Source of the DNA: Runella zeae DSM 19591
GTDB taxonomy: Bacteria; Bacteroidota; Bacteroidia; Cytophagales; Spirosomataceae
DNA length: 64,000 nucleotides
Direction: 5' to 3'
Assembly: GCF_000423565.1 (NCBI RefSeq)
Contig: NZ_AUIF01000033.1
Coordinates: 62,001-126,000, forward strand
The notes below the pieces were generated by a model. It ran no database searches. It was not told the origin of the DNA and saw nothing but the letters and a program-made list of their open reading frames with translations. This document shows, piece after piece, positions 8,260 through 17,739 of the stretch (its first letter is position 1; every line of letters starts with the position of its first letter). Both the position numbers and the translations under genes were made by a program.

Positions 8260-8957
8260 GGTATTAAAAATTTCATGTTGTCAAAATTGATTTCTCTAAT
8301 CAGCACATAGTCAGGCTGATTCAATACAAACACGATGACCCGAGCCACGTCTTCTACCTTCAAAAACTTCTCACGCGGTACTTGACGGTCACCCCAATAA
8401 TTGCTATCGGTTGGTCCGGGATTGATGTCGGTTACTTTAATGCCGAGTTTAAGTGCTTGATCAGCAAGGCCGCTGTTCAGTCCTCTTGCCCCAAATTTGG
8501 AAGCACAGTACACGGGCGCGTTGGGATTGGTACGCTGCCCAGCCATCGAAATAACCGTCAGGATATGACCCGCCTTTTGGGGTTTCATTATTTTTAAAGC
8601 CTCTCTATTACAGAGAAAAACACCCTTAACATTTACCTCAAACATTTGTTCAAACGTATCCAAATCGGTAGAGGAGAGGTCGGTCGTCAAAACACCAACG
8701 CCCGCATTGTTGAGCAAAACATCCACTCCCCCAAATGCTTCCACACAGGCCGCAAATCCTGCTATCACGTCGGCTTCGTTTCCTACATTGCCTTTGAAAG
8801 AACGTAAATTGGGGTGGCTTACTTCCTCGGCCAGTTGATGCGTTCGGCTAAAGTCAAAGACCTTTGCCCCAGCTTCCAAGAGCATCAAGGCAGTAGCTTT
8901 ACCGATACCACTCGACGCCCCTGTAATAAATACGATTTTATTAGCTAAATAACTCAT
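8256..8957 (-). CDS. Short-chain dehydrogenase/reductase
   Basis: A 233-aa classical SDR using NAD(P)H. It has T-G-A-S-S-G-I-G at 12-19 for the cofactor, N-N-A-G at 83-86, and the catalytic set S137, Y150, K154 (Y-C-A-S-K). The C-terminus is short for the family, so the substrate lid is reduced. Its start codon overlaps the stop of the symporter gene by one base, and its stop overlaps the RraA-type gene by four, so the three are translated as a unit. A role in oxidising an imported sugar or sugar acid is inferred from this linkage. Confidence 0.87.
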   Translation of the reverse strand: MSYLANKIVFITGASSGIGKATALMLLEAGAKVFDFSRTHQLAEEVSHPNLRSFKGNVGNEADVIAGFAACVEAFGGVDVLLNNAGVGVLTTDLSSTDLDTFEQMFEVNVKGVFLCNREALKIMKPQKAGHILTVISMAGQRTNPNAPVYCASKFGARGLNSGLADQALKLGIKVTDINPGPTDSNYWGDRQVPREKFLKVEDVARVIVFVLNQPDYVLIREINFDNMKFLIP

Positions 8958-10612
8958 TATGAATGTTGTTTACTTTTTTTGAAATATAAAAATGCAGCCA
9001 CAACAACGCAAAGTGTACCAGAAAGAAGAGCCAACTGTCCGCTAATTGTAGCGCGGGATGGCATTCCCATGACGATAAACATCAAGCCCGTCAGACCAAA
9101 CGCAATACCATACATGAGTTTGATTGCATTGGCAAAGGCATCGCTTCCTTTTGACTCTGGATTGGGTACAAAAGGAATGGTTAACTTCTTAAAAAAAGCC
9201 GCTACTTTTTGGTTGTAATTTTCATTTTTGGAAGGCACTAAGCCCGAAATAAAGAAAATAAGAATGCAAACGGCGATTTCTATGAGGGTCGCAAATTCCC
9301 AACGAATGTCTTTGTTGGCGTTGAGGGCAAAACCCACAAACGTACCCACAAACAACGTGGCCAACGCTCCCCAAGGCTGTGGTTTGCGGTAAATAATTCC
9401 AAATATGACCGGCACAATCATCGGAACCGCAAATATGCCTCCTAGTAATTTGTTGGCTTCAAAAGCTCCCCCAAATCCTCCCACAAACAAGGCTCCAACG
9501 GTTACGACGGTTCCAACGCCAAGGGTCATCAACCTACCCACCAAAAGCGCTTCTTTGCCACTTGCATTGGGACGAAAAACACGTTGGTAAATATCGCGGG
9601 TAAGCACACTTGCCGTTACATTGTACTCGGCACTCAATACCGACATGGTGGCCGAAAACATCGCCGCCATCATCAATCCCATAATTCCCTCTGGCAGCAG
9701 TTTAAGACAAAGACTTACATAAGCCATTTCGGGATTGTCGAGGTCAGGAATAATCACCCGCGCAGCAATGGGCGGGAATAAAAAAATAACAGGAAAAATG
9801 AAGAACAACAATGCGGAGAAAAGCCCCAGTTTTTGGCCATCTTCCTCACTTTTGGCACTATAAAAACGCTGAATAAAAGTCCAATTTCCGCTGTAACGAA
9901 TGATAATCAGCACATAATAAGCCACCAAAAACCACGGCATTCCTTTTTCGCCGTTGGTCCAAGTCATGTTTTCAGGGATAACGGCTCTCATATTTTCCAA
10001 TCCTCCCGCCGCTTGATAGGAAAGAGGTACCAAAATGAGCGTGGCAATAAAAAGTATCACAAACTGCACCACGTCGGTGACAATCACGGCCCAAAAACCT
10101 CCAATCACCGTATAAAGCGTTACCACTACGCCACAGCCAATCACGGCTGTTTCGAAAGAAATACCGGACGCAGCAGTAACAAAAAGCCCAATAGCGTAGA
10201 GCTTTATCATGTCATCAAGCAATTTGAAGACGACTCCGCTCCATGAAAAAATCTGGCGGATTGAAGCATTAAAACGTGTTTCCAAAAACTCTACCGGACT
10301 GATGATTCCTGCTCTTTTCCAGCGTTTTGCAAAAAAAGCCACCGCTACTAACGACGGAAAAACCGTACTCCAAAGCACCGTGATAGCCACCAATCCATCT
10401 TTGTAGGCGATTCCGGCGTAAGCTACAAAAATCACCGTACTGAATTTGGTCATGAAGTTGCTGATTCCGCCCGCAATCCAGCTTACGCCATTTCCGCCTT
10501 TAAAATAATCATTGATATTTTTAACAAATCGGCCCATGAAAATCCCGATACCTGACATAATAATCATGTATAGGAAAATCGCCAAGTAATCAAGTGTATG
10601 CAGTTGTTTCAT
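8957..10612 (-). CDS. Sodium:solute symporter (SSS family)
   Basis: A 551-aa inner-membrane transporter of the SSS/SglT type, which imports sugars, sugar acids or other solutes with Na+. About 13-14 hydrophobic segments can be counted. The family landmarks are an early D-Y-L-A-I-F helix, F-M-G-R-F, a block around A-G-G-I-S-N-F at about residue 46-52, and R-Y-S-G-N-W-T-F-I-Q-R. It sits 13 bp after the GH105-like gene and is joined by overlap to the SDR gene. This is the probable inner-membrane entry step for the monomer or small oligomer released by the PUL 1 enzymes. Confidence 0.9.
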   Translation of the reverse strand: MKQLHTLDYLAIFLYMIIMSGIGIFMGRFVKNINDYFKGGNGVSWIAGGISNFMTKFSTVIFVAYAGIAYKDGLVAITVLWSTVFPSLVAVAFFAKRWKRAGIISPVEFLETRFNASIRQIFSWSGVVFKLLDDMIKLYAIGLFVTAASGISFETAVIGCGVVVTLYTVIGGFWAVIVTDVVQFVILFIATLILVPLSYQAAGGLENMRAVIPENMTWTNGEKGMPWFLVAYYVLIIIRYSGNWTFIQRFYSAKSEEDGQKLGLFSALLFFIFPVIFLFPPIAARVIIPDLDNPEMAYVSLCLKLLPEGIMGLMMAAMFSATMSVLSAEYNVTASVLTRDIYQRVFRPNASGKEALLVGRLMTLGVGTVVTVGALFVGGFGGAFEANKLLGGIFAVPMIVPVIFGIIYRKPQPWGALATLFVGTFVGFALNANKDIRWEFATLIEIAVCILIFFISGLVPSKNENYNQKVAAFFKKLTIPFVPNPESKGSDAFANAIKLMYGIAFGLTGLMFIVMGMPSRATISGQLALLSGTLCVVVAAFLYFKKSKQHS

Positions 10613-10625
10613 GATGAAAGGTGGA

Positions 10626-12107
10626 TTATGGGGCTATGTGGGCTAAGAAACCCAAGGTATAGGGTGAAATAATTCTAAATCCATTTTTTTGGAGAGCATC
10701 GCCGCCTTTGTTCACTTGGGCAGTGCCAGTCAAATAGCCGTCAGGTGTTAAATAGGAAACTAACGCTTCGGTAGCTTTTTGAGCTGCTATTTTGGCAGTT
10801 TTTGGCAGTAAGCCGTGCTGATACCCATACGTTAGTGCGGCTGCTACTCCTGCCGTCCCCGACGTTTCTACGCCTGTTTCTGGTTGATGAAAAAAGCAAT
10901 TCCAGAGCCCGTTGGCTTGTTGGTAGGCCATGACTTTTTGCACCGATTTTTGGAAGGATGCTTTGATTTCCTGCTTTTTCTCGCTTTCGGGTAAATACAC
11001 CAAGGTTTTGGCAATGCCCAACAAATACCAAGCAACGCCCCGTCCCCAATTTTCAAACAACAGTTCTCCTTGCTCAGTACCTCTTTGGTAAATACTGTTA
11101 CCCTTTTCTAAAATATTGATTCTTGATTGCAAGGTTTTGATAGACAAAAGGGCCAAATCCGGACGATTGAGCGTTTTTGCCAACACCGCCAATGGATAAC
11201 TGACAGTATAACATTCTTCGGTTTTTACCATGCGATTATTACCCGTTCCGTCGGCAATTACGCCCTCAGCATTAGCGTGTTTTTCACAAAAATCAATCGC
11301 CTTCTGTAAAAGAGGGTGCGTTGGGTTGGTTTGGGCTAAAATGGCAAAGGGCAAAATAGATTCTACAGTGTGGATTTTGCCTTCGGTTTTGACGTTGTTG
11401 AGGTTACAATACAGCAGACTATTTTGGGCAAAATACATCTCCAATTGTTCCTTCAAAACGCTTTTTACTTTAGGGGAATCTTTACTCATTTCAAGTATTC
11501 CGTCCCAAACAACGCCCTGTTGCCAACCAAATGTTTGCAGGGATTCGAGCGATAGAAGGCGATCTTTCCATGCATCTTTGTTCATTTTTTTATCATGCAC
11601 CAGCAGATGGGGTAAATAAGCGTTAGGGGCGGTTTTTTCTGAATTGTTTTTGGAAAAAAACCAAAATGGTTTAGTCCCTTTCACCATTTTTAGAATGATA
11701 CCTTCTTCTATAATGGCTCGTATGGCATCTTGCGGAATTTGCAACTCAAAAGGCTGTAATAAGGCCGCAAATCGTAAATCCCAATCAGCTATTTTTTGAC
11801 CTGTTTTGGCGGTTTTTACTTCCAAAACCAAAACTTCTCGCACGTCGGTAGCACTCGTAATACGTAAGGATACAAACTGGTTTTTCCCAGAAATTAGCTT
11901 ATTCCAAGACAATTTAACGCCCTCATTATCTGGCATTATTTCGCTAACTCCCCAATCGAAAGCGATGTACTTATTGGAGGGTAAATGGGTCGCAAAACCT
12001 TCAACTTTCGCCAACAGGTACTGATACGCAAGGTTTTGCTTCCAATTGCCCCAAATGGAAGTGGAAGTAAGTGTGGCTGTTGTAACAAGCATTTGGCGAC
12101 GATTCAT
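10626..12107 (-). CDS. GH88/GH105-like unsaturated uronyl hydrolase
   Basis: A 493-aa enzyme with an alpha/alpha-barrel like GH105/GH88, which hydrate the 4,5-double bond of unsaturated uronic acids left by polysaccharide lyases. The C-terminal two thirds (about 190-490) carries the typical N-W-G-R-G-V-A-W and T-S-G-T-A-G-V-A-A-A motifs; the first 190 residues are an extra domain not recognised. The N-terminus N-R-R-Q-M-L-V-T-T-A looks like a twin-arginine or Sec leader, so periplasmic. It is separated from the rest of the upstream PUL by the toxin/antitoxin pair at 12253-12902. Confidence 0.78.
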   Translation of the reverse strand: MNRRQMLVTTATLTSTSIWGNWKQNLAYQYLLAKVEGFATHLPSNKYIAFDWGVSEIMPDNEGVKLSWNKLISGKNQFVSLRITSATDVREVLVLEVKTAKTGQKIADWDLRFAALLQPFELQIPQDAIRAIIEEGIILKMVKGTKPFWFFSKNNSEKTAPNAYLPHLLVHDKKMNKDAWKDRLLSLESLQTFGWQQGVVWDGILEMSKDSPKVKSVLKEQLEMYFAQNSLLYCNLNNVKTEGKIHTVESILPFAILAQTNPTHPLLQKAIDFCEKHANAEGVIADGTGNNRMVKTEECYTVSYPLAVLAKTLNRPDLALLSIKTLQSRINILEKGNSIYQRGTEQGELLFENWGRGVAWYLLGIAKTLVYLPESEKKQEIKASFQKSVQKVMAYQQANGLWNCFFHQPETGVETSGTAGVAAALTYGYQHGLLPKTAKIAAQKATEALVSYLTPDGYLTGTAQVNKGGDALQKNGFRIISPYTLGFLAHIAP

Positions 12108-12252
12108 AATTATTTATTTATGATATTGGTTATCAATAAAGTAGGAGCAATAAGAGTCGAAATTTAATTGCAGGATAATATTTGGTTTTTGCCATTGTTT
12201 TGGAAAATAGTAACGATTTCTCTAATTTTAGTTATTAAAACGCTTTAATCTT

Positions 12253-12462
12253 ATGCTTAAAGACCACGTAATCAGTCAGATACAAACACTGACCACCGAG
12301 GAGTTGATGCTGATTTATGGGTACATCGAACTGCTAAAAAGTCGTCCTCCAAAGTCTGCGGTTTACCCAAACAATGCTCATCTGCAAGTAAGAGAGGCTT
12401 TGAAAGAACTAAAAAATAGCCTTTCGGCAGATATTTTAACTGCCCGTGACGAAAGAATATGA
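12253..12462 (+). CDS. Putative antitoxin of a PIN-toxin pair
   Basis: A 69-aa acidic/basic helical protein directly upstream of a PIN toxin, overlapping it by 4 bp (ATGA). Size, order and overlap are those of a VapB-type antitoxin, but no known DNA-binding fold (AbrB, RHH, Phd) could be read from the sequence. The N-terminal part, T-T-E-E-L-M-L-I-Y-G-Y-I-E-L-L, looks like a short helical hairpin. It is oriented against the surrounding PUL genes. Confidence 0.72.
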   Translation: MLKDHVISQIQTLTTEELMLIYGYIELLKSRPPKSAVYPNNAHLQVREALKELKNSLSADILTARDERI

Positions 12463-12902
12463 ATTTGTTTTTTGACACTTCTACTTTGGTTAAATATTAC
12501 CTATCCGAAATCGGTTCGGATAGCGTGGAAAAACTAATTATTGAACCTACTCATCAAATTTGGCTATCAGAACTCGTAAAAACCGAATTTTATAGTGCTT
12601 TATTTCGCCGCTTGCGTACCCGAGAACTGACCGATACGCAAGTTCAATCCGCTATTGCTGGTTTTGAGATCTCTATTCAACAATTTCATATTCAGCCAAT
12701 TAATTCGTTGGTTCTTCGTGAAACTGAACTTTTCTTGAAAACACAGGGTAAAAACTATCCGATTCGTACCTTGGATGCCCTTCATTTTTGCACTTTCCAA
12801 CTATTAGCCGATACTGATTGGGCTTTCGTAACGGCAGATACTCCTTTTGCTAATTTTGTTTCTCAATTGGGCTATGAAGTCATCAACCCAATGGTTTTTT
12901 AA
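12459..12902 (+). CDS. PIN-domain ribonuclease toxin (VapC type)
   Basis: A 147-aa PIN-domain endoribonuclease. All four metal-binding acidic residues are present: D6 (F-F-D-T-S), E43 (K-T-E-F), D106 (T-L-D-A-L-H) and D127 (T-A-D-T). Such toxins cut tRNA or rRNA when their antitoxin is lost. The gene ends tail-to-tail with a GH39-like gene, the two stop codons overlapping at 12899-12902, so read-through from the PUL operon would give antisense to this pair. The module looks inserted into the glycan operon. Confidence 0.88.
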   Translation: MNLFFDTSTLVKYYLSEIGSDSVEKLIIEPTHQIWLSELVKTEFYSALFRRLRTRELTDTQVQSAIAGFEISIQQFHIQPINSLVLRETELFLKTQGKNYPIRTLDALHFCTFQLLADTDWAFVTADTPFANFVSQLGYEVINPMVF

Positions 12903-14293
12903 TATTTTAAAACAGATTTTTCGGCTACTAAAACAGGATAATCAGGCACAGGTATATTGCTCAACACAAATCGGTTTCCTTCTTTTTTGATTTGGGATGT
13001 AGGAATCTCATATACTTTTCCCGAAATCAAATCTACATATACAGGATTTTTAAAATTTCCGTCTACCGTGACAGTCGTCGATTTTAGCTCGTAAGTTTCG
13101 ACAGGACGAGCTTCTCCGCTCCAAAGGGTGACTAAACTCCCTTTGTTTTGTCTGTGTTGGTACTGAAACGCATAAACCGTTGATTGATTGGTTGTTGGTT
13201 TATTTTTCGTCAGTTCAATTTGGTCATCAAAAAGAGAGAAAACGTGTTGTGCTGCCTTGTAACTTATTTTGGGACGTTCGATAGTTTTGTCGGGATTGGT
13301 TTTGAGCAGACCTTTTGAGTTGATACCCACCATGTGGTCGCCAGCAGCATAGTGAATATCGCTGATAGTAAACAAGTTGGTGGCAATTCCTCGTCCGTGG
13401 TCTCCAAGCATCCGACGCAAATCCCACTTGGCTTGGGTAAGTTCTGACCAATCTTGGTCGGTCATAGCGCCTACGGTCGTGCCTTTTTTCTGAGAAGGAG
13501 CGCCATTTTCACCCTGCATAAAAATTACTTCAGGCTTATAACTCCACACAATGGCGCGCAGTCTTTCGATATGCGGATACGATACATCAGGATTGGGTGA
13601 ATAACCGTGATAAGTCAGAATATCAATCAAGTCAAGGGCGTTGTTTTGATAAAGGTATTCCATAAAATCACGTACAAAATTGAGATTTGTAACGCTTGCC
13701 ATTCCCAAAGCAATGAGCTGGGCATCGGGCTGAATACTCTTCACGATTTTGGCCGTACGTACATAAAACTCCCCGATTTGTTTGCCCGTATGATTGCGGT
13801 TGATGTCGGGTTCGTTCCAAATTTCCCACTGAGGTACCTGATTTTTGTATCTTGTTACCATAGCTCTTACCCAATTGTCCCAGCCTTGCAACCCTTCGGG
13901 AGAAGTCGGAATATGCCCCGCCAACTTGGCTTCGCCTCCCCCTTCATAGATTGGATTTCCGTATGACAACTCTACCCAAGGTGCCACCCCACGTGCCGCC
14001 GCATCGGGAATAATGGCATCAAGCCACGCAAAATCATAGGTCCCTTTAACCTTTTCGCACTTTGACCAGCCTCCCTGTAAACGAATTCTTTTGGCGCCCA
14101 AAGGCCCCAAATAAGTTTTATATGACTGATAGTCAGTATAGTCTCGGTCCAGGGTTTCGCCACCAATGCTCCATGTACTCTTTTTTATTTCTTTGGCATC
14201 ACGGGTTTTGAGTTGCCCGATTTCTTTCCAAGTGGATTGGGCATTTGATAATAAATTAATAAATAGGAGAAAAAAAAGTAAGTAATTCTTCAT
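12899..14293 (-). CDS. GH39-like glycoside hydrolase, copy A
   Basis: A 464-aa exported TIM-barrel glycosidase of clan GH-A, closest in pattern to GH39 (beta-xylosidase/alpha-iduronidase type). A signal peptide covers residues 1-19. The acid/base is E161 in E-I-W-N-E-P, and the likely nucleophile is E262 in Q-G-E-N-G, 101 residues later. A beta-sandwich tail after about residue 370 ends the chain. It is a tandem paralogue of the next gene (3-bp spacing), sharing E-T-L-D-R-D and V-L-K-Y/N-L-K-Y ends. The substrate is unknown. GH39 versus another clan A family should be kept open. Confidence 0.75.
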   Translation of the reverse strand: MKNYLLFFLLFINLLSNAQSTWKEIGQLKTRDAKEIKKSTWSIGGETLDRDYTDYQSYKTYLGPLGAKRIRLQGGWSKCEKVKGTYDFAWLDAIIPDAAARGVAPWVELSYGNPIYEGGGEAKLAGHIPTSPEGLQGWDNWVRAMVTRYKNQVPQWEIWNEPDINRNHTGKQIGEFYVRTAKIVKSIQPDAQLIALGMASVTNLNFVRDFMEYLYQNNALDLIDILTYHGYSPNPDVSYPHIERLRAIVWSYKPEVIFMQGENGAPSQKKGTTVGAMTDQDWSELTQAKWDLRRMLGDHGRGIATNLFTISDIHYAAGDHMVGINSKGLLKTNPDKTIERPKISYKAAQHVFSLFDDQIELTKNKPTTNQSTVYAFQYQHRQNKGSLVTLWSGEARPVETYELKSTTVTVDGNFKNPVYVDLISGKVYEIPTSQIKKEGNRFVLSNIPVPDYPVLVAEKSVLKY

Positions 14294-14296
14294 GAT

Positions 14297-15790
14297 TCAA
14301 TATTTTAGGTTTGATTTATCTGCAATCAAAATGGGTGAGTCATATATGGGCAGACTTTTAAAAGTAGTTTTGTTTCCATTTTTATCAATCTGATTATCAG
14401 GTATTTCGTATATCGCCCCTGTGAGCATATCCACATAAACAGGTTGGCTGAAATTGGCATTCAGAATCGTAAAATTCAGGTTTTTAACATTATTGGTATT
14501 AGTCGGAATATATTCATCGTTCCAAATCGTAAACACCTGTTTCTTAGTGTTTTTGTGTTCATAAGCATACACCGATACACTTCTATCAGTACCTTTGTGA
14601 TACTTTATTTCATCACTACCAATTTTAGCATTTGTGTTATGTGTATCGTGTATATTTTTGATTCTCATTAAATTGTCGTCAAAAACTGACACTACATTTT
14701 GCATCGCATAATAGGCCATTTTGGGGCGAATCGCCCTTTTGAGGGAGTCAGACTCAATAATGCCCTTTACATTCATTCTTGTAATGGGGCCGCTGGTTTT
14801 ACCATAGTTCATCTCAATTATTCCCAGAATGCTGCATTCAATATCGTGTCCCCAATCCCCCAACATTCTGCGAATATTCCATTTAGCCTGCGAAAGTTCT
14901 GACCAATCATAATCGCCAATCGCTCCTCGATTGGGGCCGCCAATGGAGGGACTGCCGTTTTCTCCTTGGCGTAGTTGTACGGTGGTTGAATATTTGTCCA
15001 ACACCCTTCGTAAATCGGCTACCTTACTGTAGTTCGCATCGGGATTGTAGACATAATCGTGATATGTCATGTTATCAAAAAGGTGCATTTTGCCCTTTTG
15101 ATGAATCACTTTGAAGAATGTATCGGCGTATTTCAAGTCAATGTGCCCCATAGCCAAGCCCGAAATTTTAGCTTTGGGTTGGATGCGCTTGATAATTTCT
15201 GCCGTTCTAATGTTTAATTCAGCGACGGCTTCGGGAGTGTTGAGGGTATTATCACCAAAATTAGGTTCATTCCAGATTTCCCAATCTTCCACTTTGTCTT
15301 TGTAGCGATTTACTAATGCCGCCACCCATTTGTCCCAAGCCTGCAATGCCTCCACGGAAGTCGGAATACCTGCACTCAGATTGATACCCCCGCCGCCAGC
15401 GTAAATGGCATTGCCGTAGCCCGTTTCCAACCATGGCTTCAACCCACGTTGATGAGCATCGTTAATGATTTTATCCAACCATGCCCAATCGTATACTCCC
15501 TTCACTTTTTCCGTTTTTGCCCACCCTGCTTGCATCCGTAGCCGTTTGATACCCAGTGGTACTAGGTATTCTTTATACTGTTCGTAATCGGTCAAATCTC
15601 GGTCGAGGGTTTCGCAGCCAATAATCCAGTTAGAAGTATTGATTTCATTGGTGTTTTTAGATTTGAGCGTACCAATTCGCTTAAAAGCAATATTGACCTC
15701 TGTCTTTACCCGATTGGCAGATGTGTCGATTTTTTGGGCAAAACAAGTTTTGCCCAAAAATATAATCCCTAATAATAGCACCTTCCTCAT
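14297..15790 (-). CDS. GH39-like glycoside hydrolase, copy B
   Basis: A 497-aa paralogue of the downstream gene, with signal peptide (residues 1-19), acid/base E175 (E-I-W-N-E-P) and presumed nucleophile E277 (Q-G-E-N-G). It differs from copy A in an N-terminal insertion of about 14 residues and in the loop after the acid/base (N-F-G-D-N-T in place of D-I-N-R-N-H), next to the active site. The two copies may thus cut related but different linkages. It begins 3 bp from the end of the GH105-DUF4861-type gene. Confidence 0.75.
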   Translation of the reverse strand: MRKVLLLGIIFLGKTCFAQKIDTSANRVKTEVNIAFKRIGTLKSKNTNEINTSNWIIGCETLDRDLTDYEQYKEYLVPLGIKRLRMQAGWAKTEKVKGVYDWAWLDKIINDAHQRGLKPWLETGYGNAIYAGGGGINLSAGIPTSVEALQAWDKWVAALVNRYKDKVEDWEIWNEPNFGDNTLNTPEAVAELNIRTAEIIKRIQPKAKISGLAMGHIDLKYADTFFKVIHQKGKMHLFDNMTYHDYVYNPDANYSKVADLRRVLDKYSTTVQLRQGENGSPSIGGPNRGAIGDYDWSELSQAKWNIRRMLGDWGHDIECSILGIIEMNYGKTSGPITRMNVKGIIESDSLKRAIRPKMAYYAMQNVVSVFDDNLMRIKNIHDTHNTNAKIGSDEIKYHKGTDRSVSVYAYEHKNTKKQVFTIWNDEYIPTNTNNVKNLNFTILNANFSQPVYVDMLTGAIYEIPDNQIDKNGNKTTFKSLPIYDSPILIADKSNLKY

Positions 15791-15793
15791 TAC

Positions 15794-17734
15794 TTAAAAT
15801 TTCATTTTTGATAACTCAGAATTTACATACGCCAGCCAATCTTGTCGGCTTTTAAACTGCGGAGCTTTAGTCCAACCTGCGCCTACGTAGTAAGTGATAG
15901 CTTCTCCTGATTTGACATTGACCAATACAAATCGTTCTTTGTCAAAAGAGGTAAAGTTTTTGATTTGCTTGGGATTTACGACAACCGTCGTACCCAGTTC
16001 GCCATTTTCGGGCAAATAGGATTCCCATACAGTAAGCGTTCCCGTTTTTTTATTTTCAATAATTTCAGGTTTTTTTGCATAAGCGATACCCACCACTACA
16101 GGGAGCGGTTTTTGGTCGCTGCTTTGAAAAGTACTGACTACTTTAAAAAAGTTATCGCCCATTTTCATACTGATGACTTTCGTTTCGGAAACTTGACGAC
16201 CCTCTACATCCCAAGGTTCAAAATTTAGCTCAAAAGCAATTTCTTCTTCCGTATTTTTCAAAATACGGTGTGTGGTATAAGGTGCTGAAATGTAGGGCTT
16301 GCCATTGTGCCAAATGGCCGTCCCGCCATTGCCGCGACTGTATCCAACGTGAAAAAAGTCACAGCCTTCGCCTCGGTCAATGTGGTAGGGTTTACCCATT
16401 TTGTTGAGACTATACCACTTGTCAATCACGGGATAAGGCACCGATTTGGTCCAAATATCGATACCACTGCTCACTCTATCTTTGACCGGCGGGCCATACA
16501 CTCTGAAACCTACGCGGTCGTTTTCCCAAACGATATTGCCGTTGGCTTCGGGCATGTATCTTACATAAGTTTGGGGTTTACGAGGTTTGCCGAATTCGGT
16601 CACATAGCACCCAAAGCATTTTGCAGGGGTCACTTCTTTGATACCCATTTTGAGGGCCTGCGTAAAAGCCAATACTACCGGCCCAAAAGCATGGTGATCA
16701 TTGAGAATCCACTCCCTTTGGATATAATCTTTTTTGGTGCCTTTGCCAGGATTCAAACACCCTCGACATGTATTGCTCACTGAACCGTCGGGGGCAATAT
16801 AAGAAGTATAACCGCTCAGGCCTTTGACAAACTGAGGCAAATACGCTTTGTCAAGGATGTTTTTTTCAATCGCGATACCAATACCGTACAGAAGCAACCC
16901 ACTCCCAGAAGTTTCGATATACGACAAGGGTTCGGTCATCTCTTGATTCCATAGTCCTTCTTGATTTTGGTATTTTAAGACTGCTTCAAAGAAATTTTTG
17001 GCGACCCGATTTACTTCTTGCTTTTTGGGATGCGTATCGGGCAAGTCTCTCACCAGCGACGCTAAAGCAAACGCGCCCCAGCCGTTTCCTCTCGACCAAT
17101 TGTCTTCTGATAAAATTCCCAAACCCGTAAAACCACGTGCCTGACGAAGCAGCCCATTGGTATCTCGCAAAATATCAAACAAAAGCAATGTTTCTTTCAC
17201 CGCAATGTCAACATATTCAGGCTTTTGCATGGCCATACCTGCATACAGCATATAAGGCGTTACGGCAAAGGCAATGTCTATAAAAATCTGGTCGAGGCTA
17301 TCTTTGGCCCAATTGGCCGTCACAATGCCCTCTGAAGAACGCTTTTGGGATTTAAACATTTCGTTGGCTCGTAGCTCCACTTGCTCTCTGAGCGCATCCG
17401 ATTTTTTTAAATAATATAAATAAGCTGCTCCACTGCCACCTGCTTTGTAGCTGATAAAACTTCCACGACCGTCTATTTTGCCTGTTTTGAAATCTGCAAA
17501 TATCCCCAACGCCTGATGCAGGGTTTGAGGGTCTTTTTGAAATACCGCCAATTCGCTCATTCCATGCATCAACAAACTACCCGGATATAGTCCCAAATCT
17601 GTATCAGCTAAGGCTTTTTTGAGCACTAGTTCGGCAATCGCTTCGGTGCCTTTGCTCGGTGATTGAGCATATATTTTGCCCTGTAAAAGGATAATTACTA
17701 CCAAAAAAATATACCGATAATTGAATCGTATCAT
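15794..17734 (-). CDS. GH105-like protein fused to DUF4861-type domain
   Basis: A 646-aa exported two-domain protein. A signal peptide (1-23) is followed by an alpha/alpha-barrel (about 30-370) of the unsaturated rhamnogalacturonyl hydrolase type, with W-S-R-G-N-G-W-G-A-F and E-T-S-G-S-G-L-L motifs. The C-terminal half (about 380-640) resembles DUF4861, a beta-sandwich domain found in glycan loci, with G-E-G-C-D-F-F-H-V-G. Four cysteines around T-C-R-G-C and C-F-G-C-Y cluster at the domain junction and may form disulfides or a metal site. It should act in the periplasm on unsaturated uronates. Confidence 0.72.
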   Translation of the reverse strand: MIRFNYRYIFLVVIILLQGKIYAQSPSKGTEAIAELVLKKALADTDLGLYPGSLLMHGMSELAVFQKDPQTLHQALGIFADFKTGKIDGRGSFISYKAGGSGAAYLYYLKKSDALREQVELRANEMFKSQKRSSEGIVTANWAKDSLDQIFIDIAFAVTPYMLYAGMAMQKPEYVDIAVKETLLLFDILRDTNGLLRQARGFTGLGILSEDNWSRGNGWGAFALASLVRDLPDTHPKKQEVNRVAKNFFEAVLKYQNQEGLWNQEMTEPLSYIETSGSGLLLYGIGIAIEKNILDKAYLPQFVKGLSGYTSYIAPDGSVSNTCRGCLNPGKGTKKDYIQREWILNDHHAFGPVVLAFTQALKMGIKEVTPAKCFGCYVTEFGKPRKPQTYVRYMPEANGNIVWENDRVGFRVYGPPVKDRVSSGIDIWTKSVPYPVIDKWYSLNKMGKPYHIDRGEGCDFFHVGYSRGNGGTAIWHNGKPYISAPYTTHRILKNTEEEIAFELNFEPWDVEGRQVSETKVISMKMGDNFFKVVSTFQSSDQKPLPVVVGIAYAKKPEIIENKKTGTLTVWESYLPENGELGTTVVVNPKQIKNFTSFDKERFVLVNVKSGEAITYYVGAGWTKAPQFKSRQDWLAYVNSELSKMKF

Positions 17735-17739
17735 GGTGT

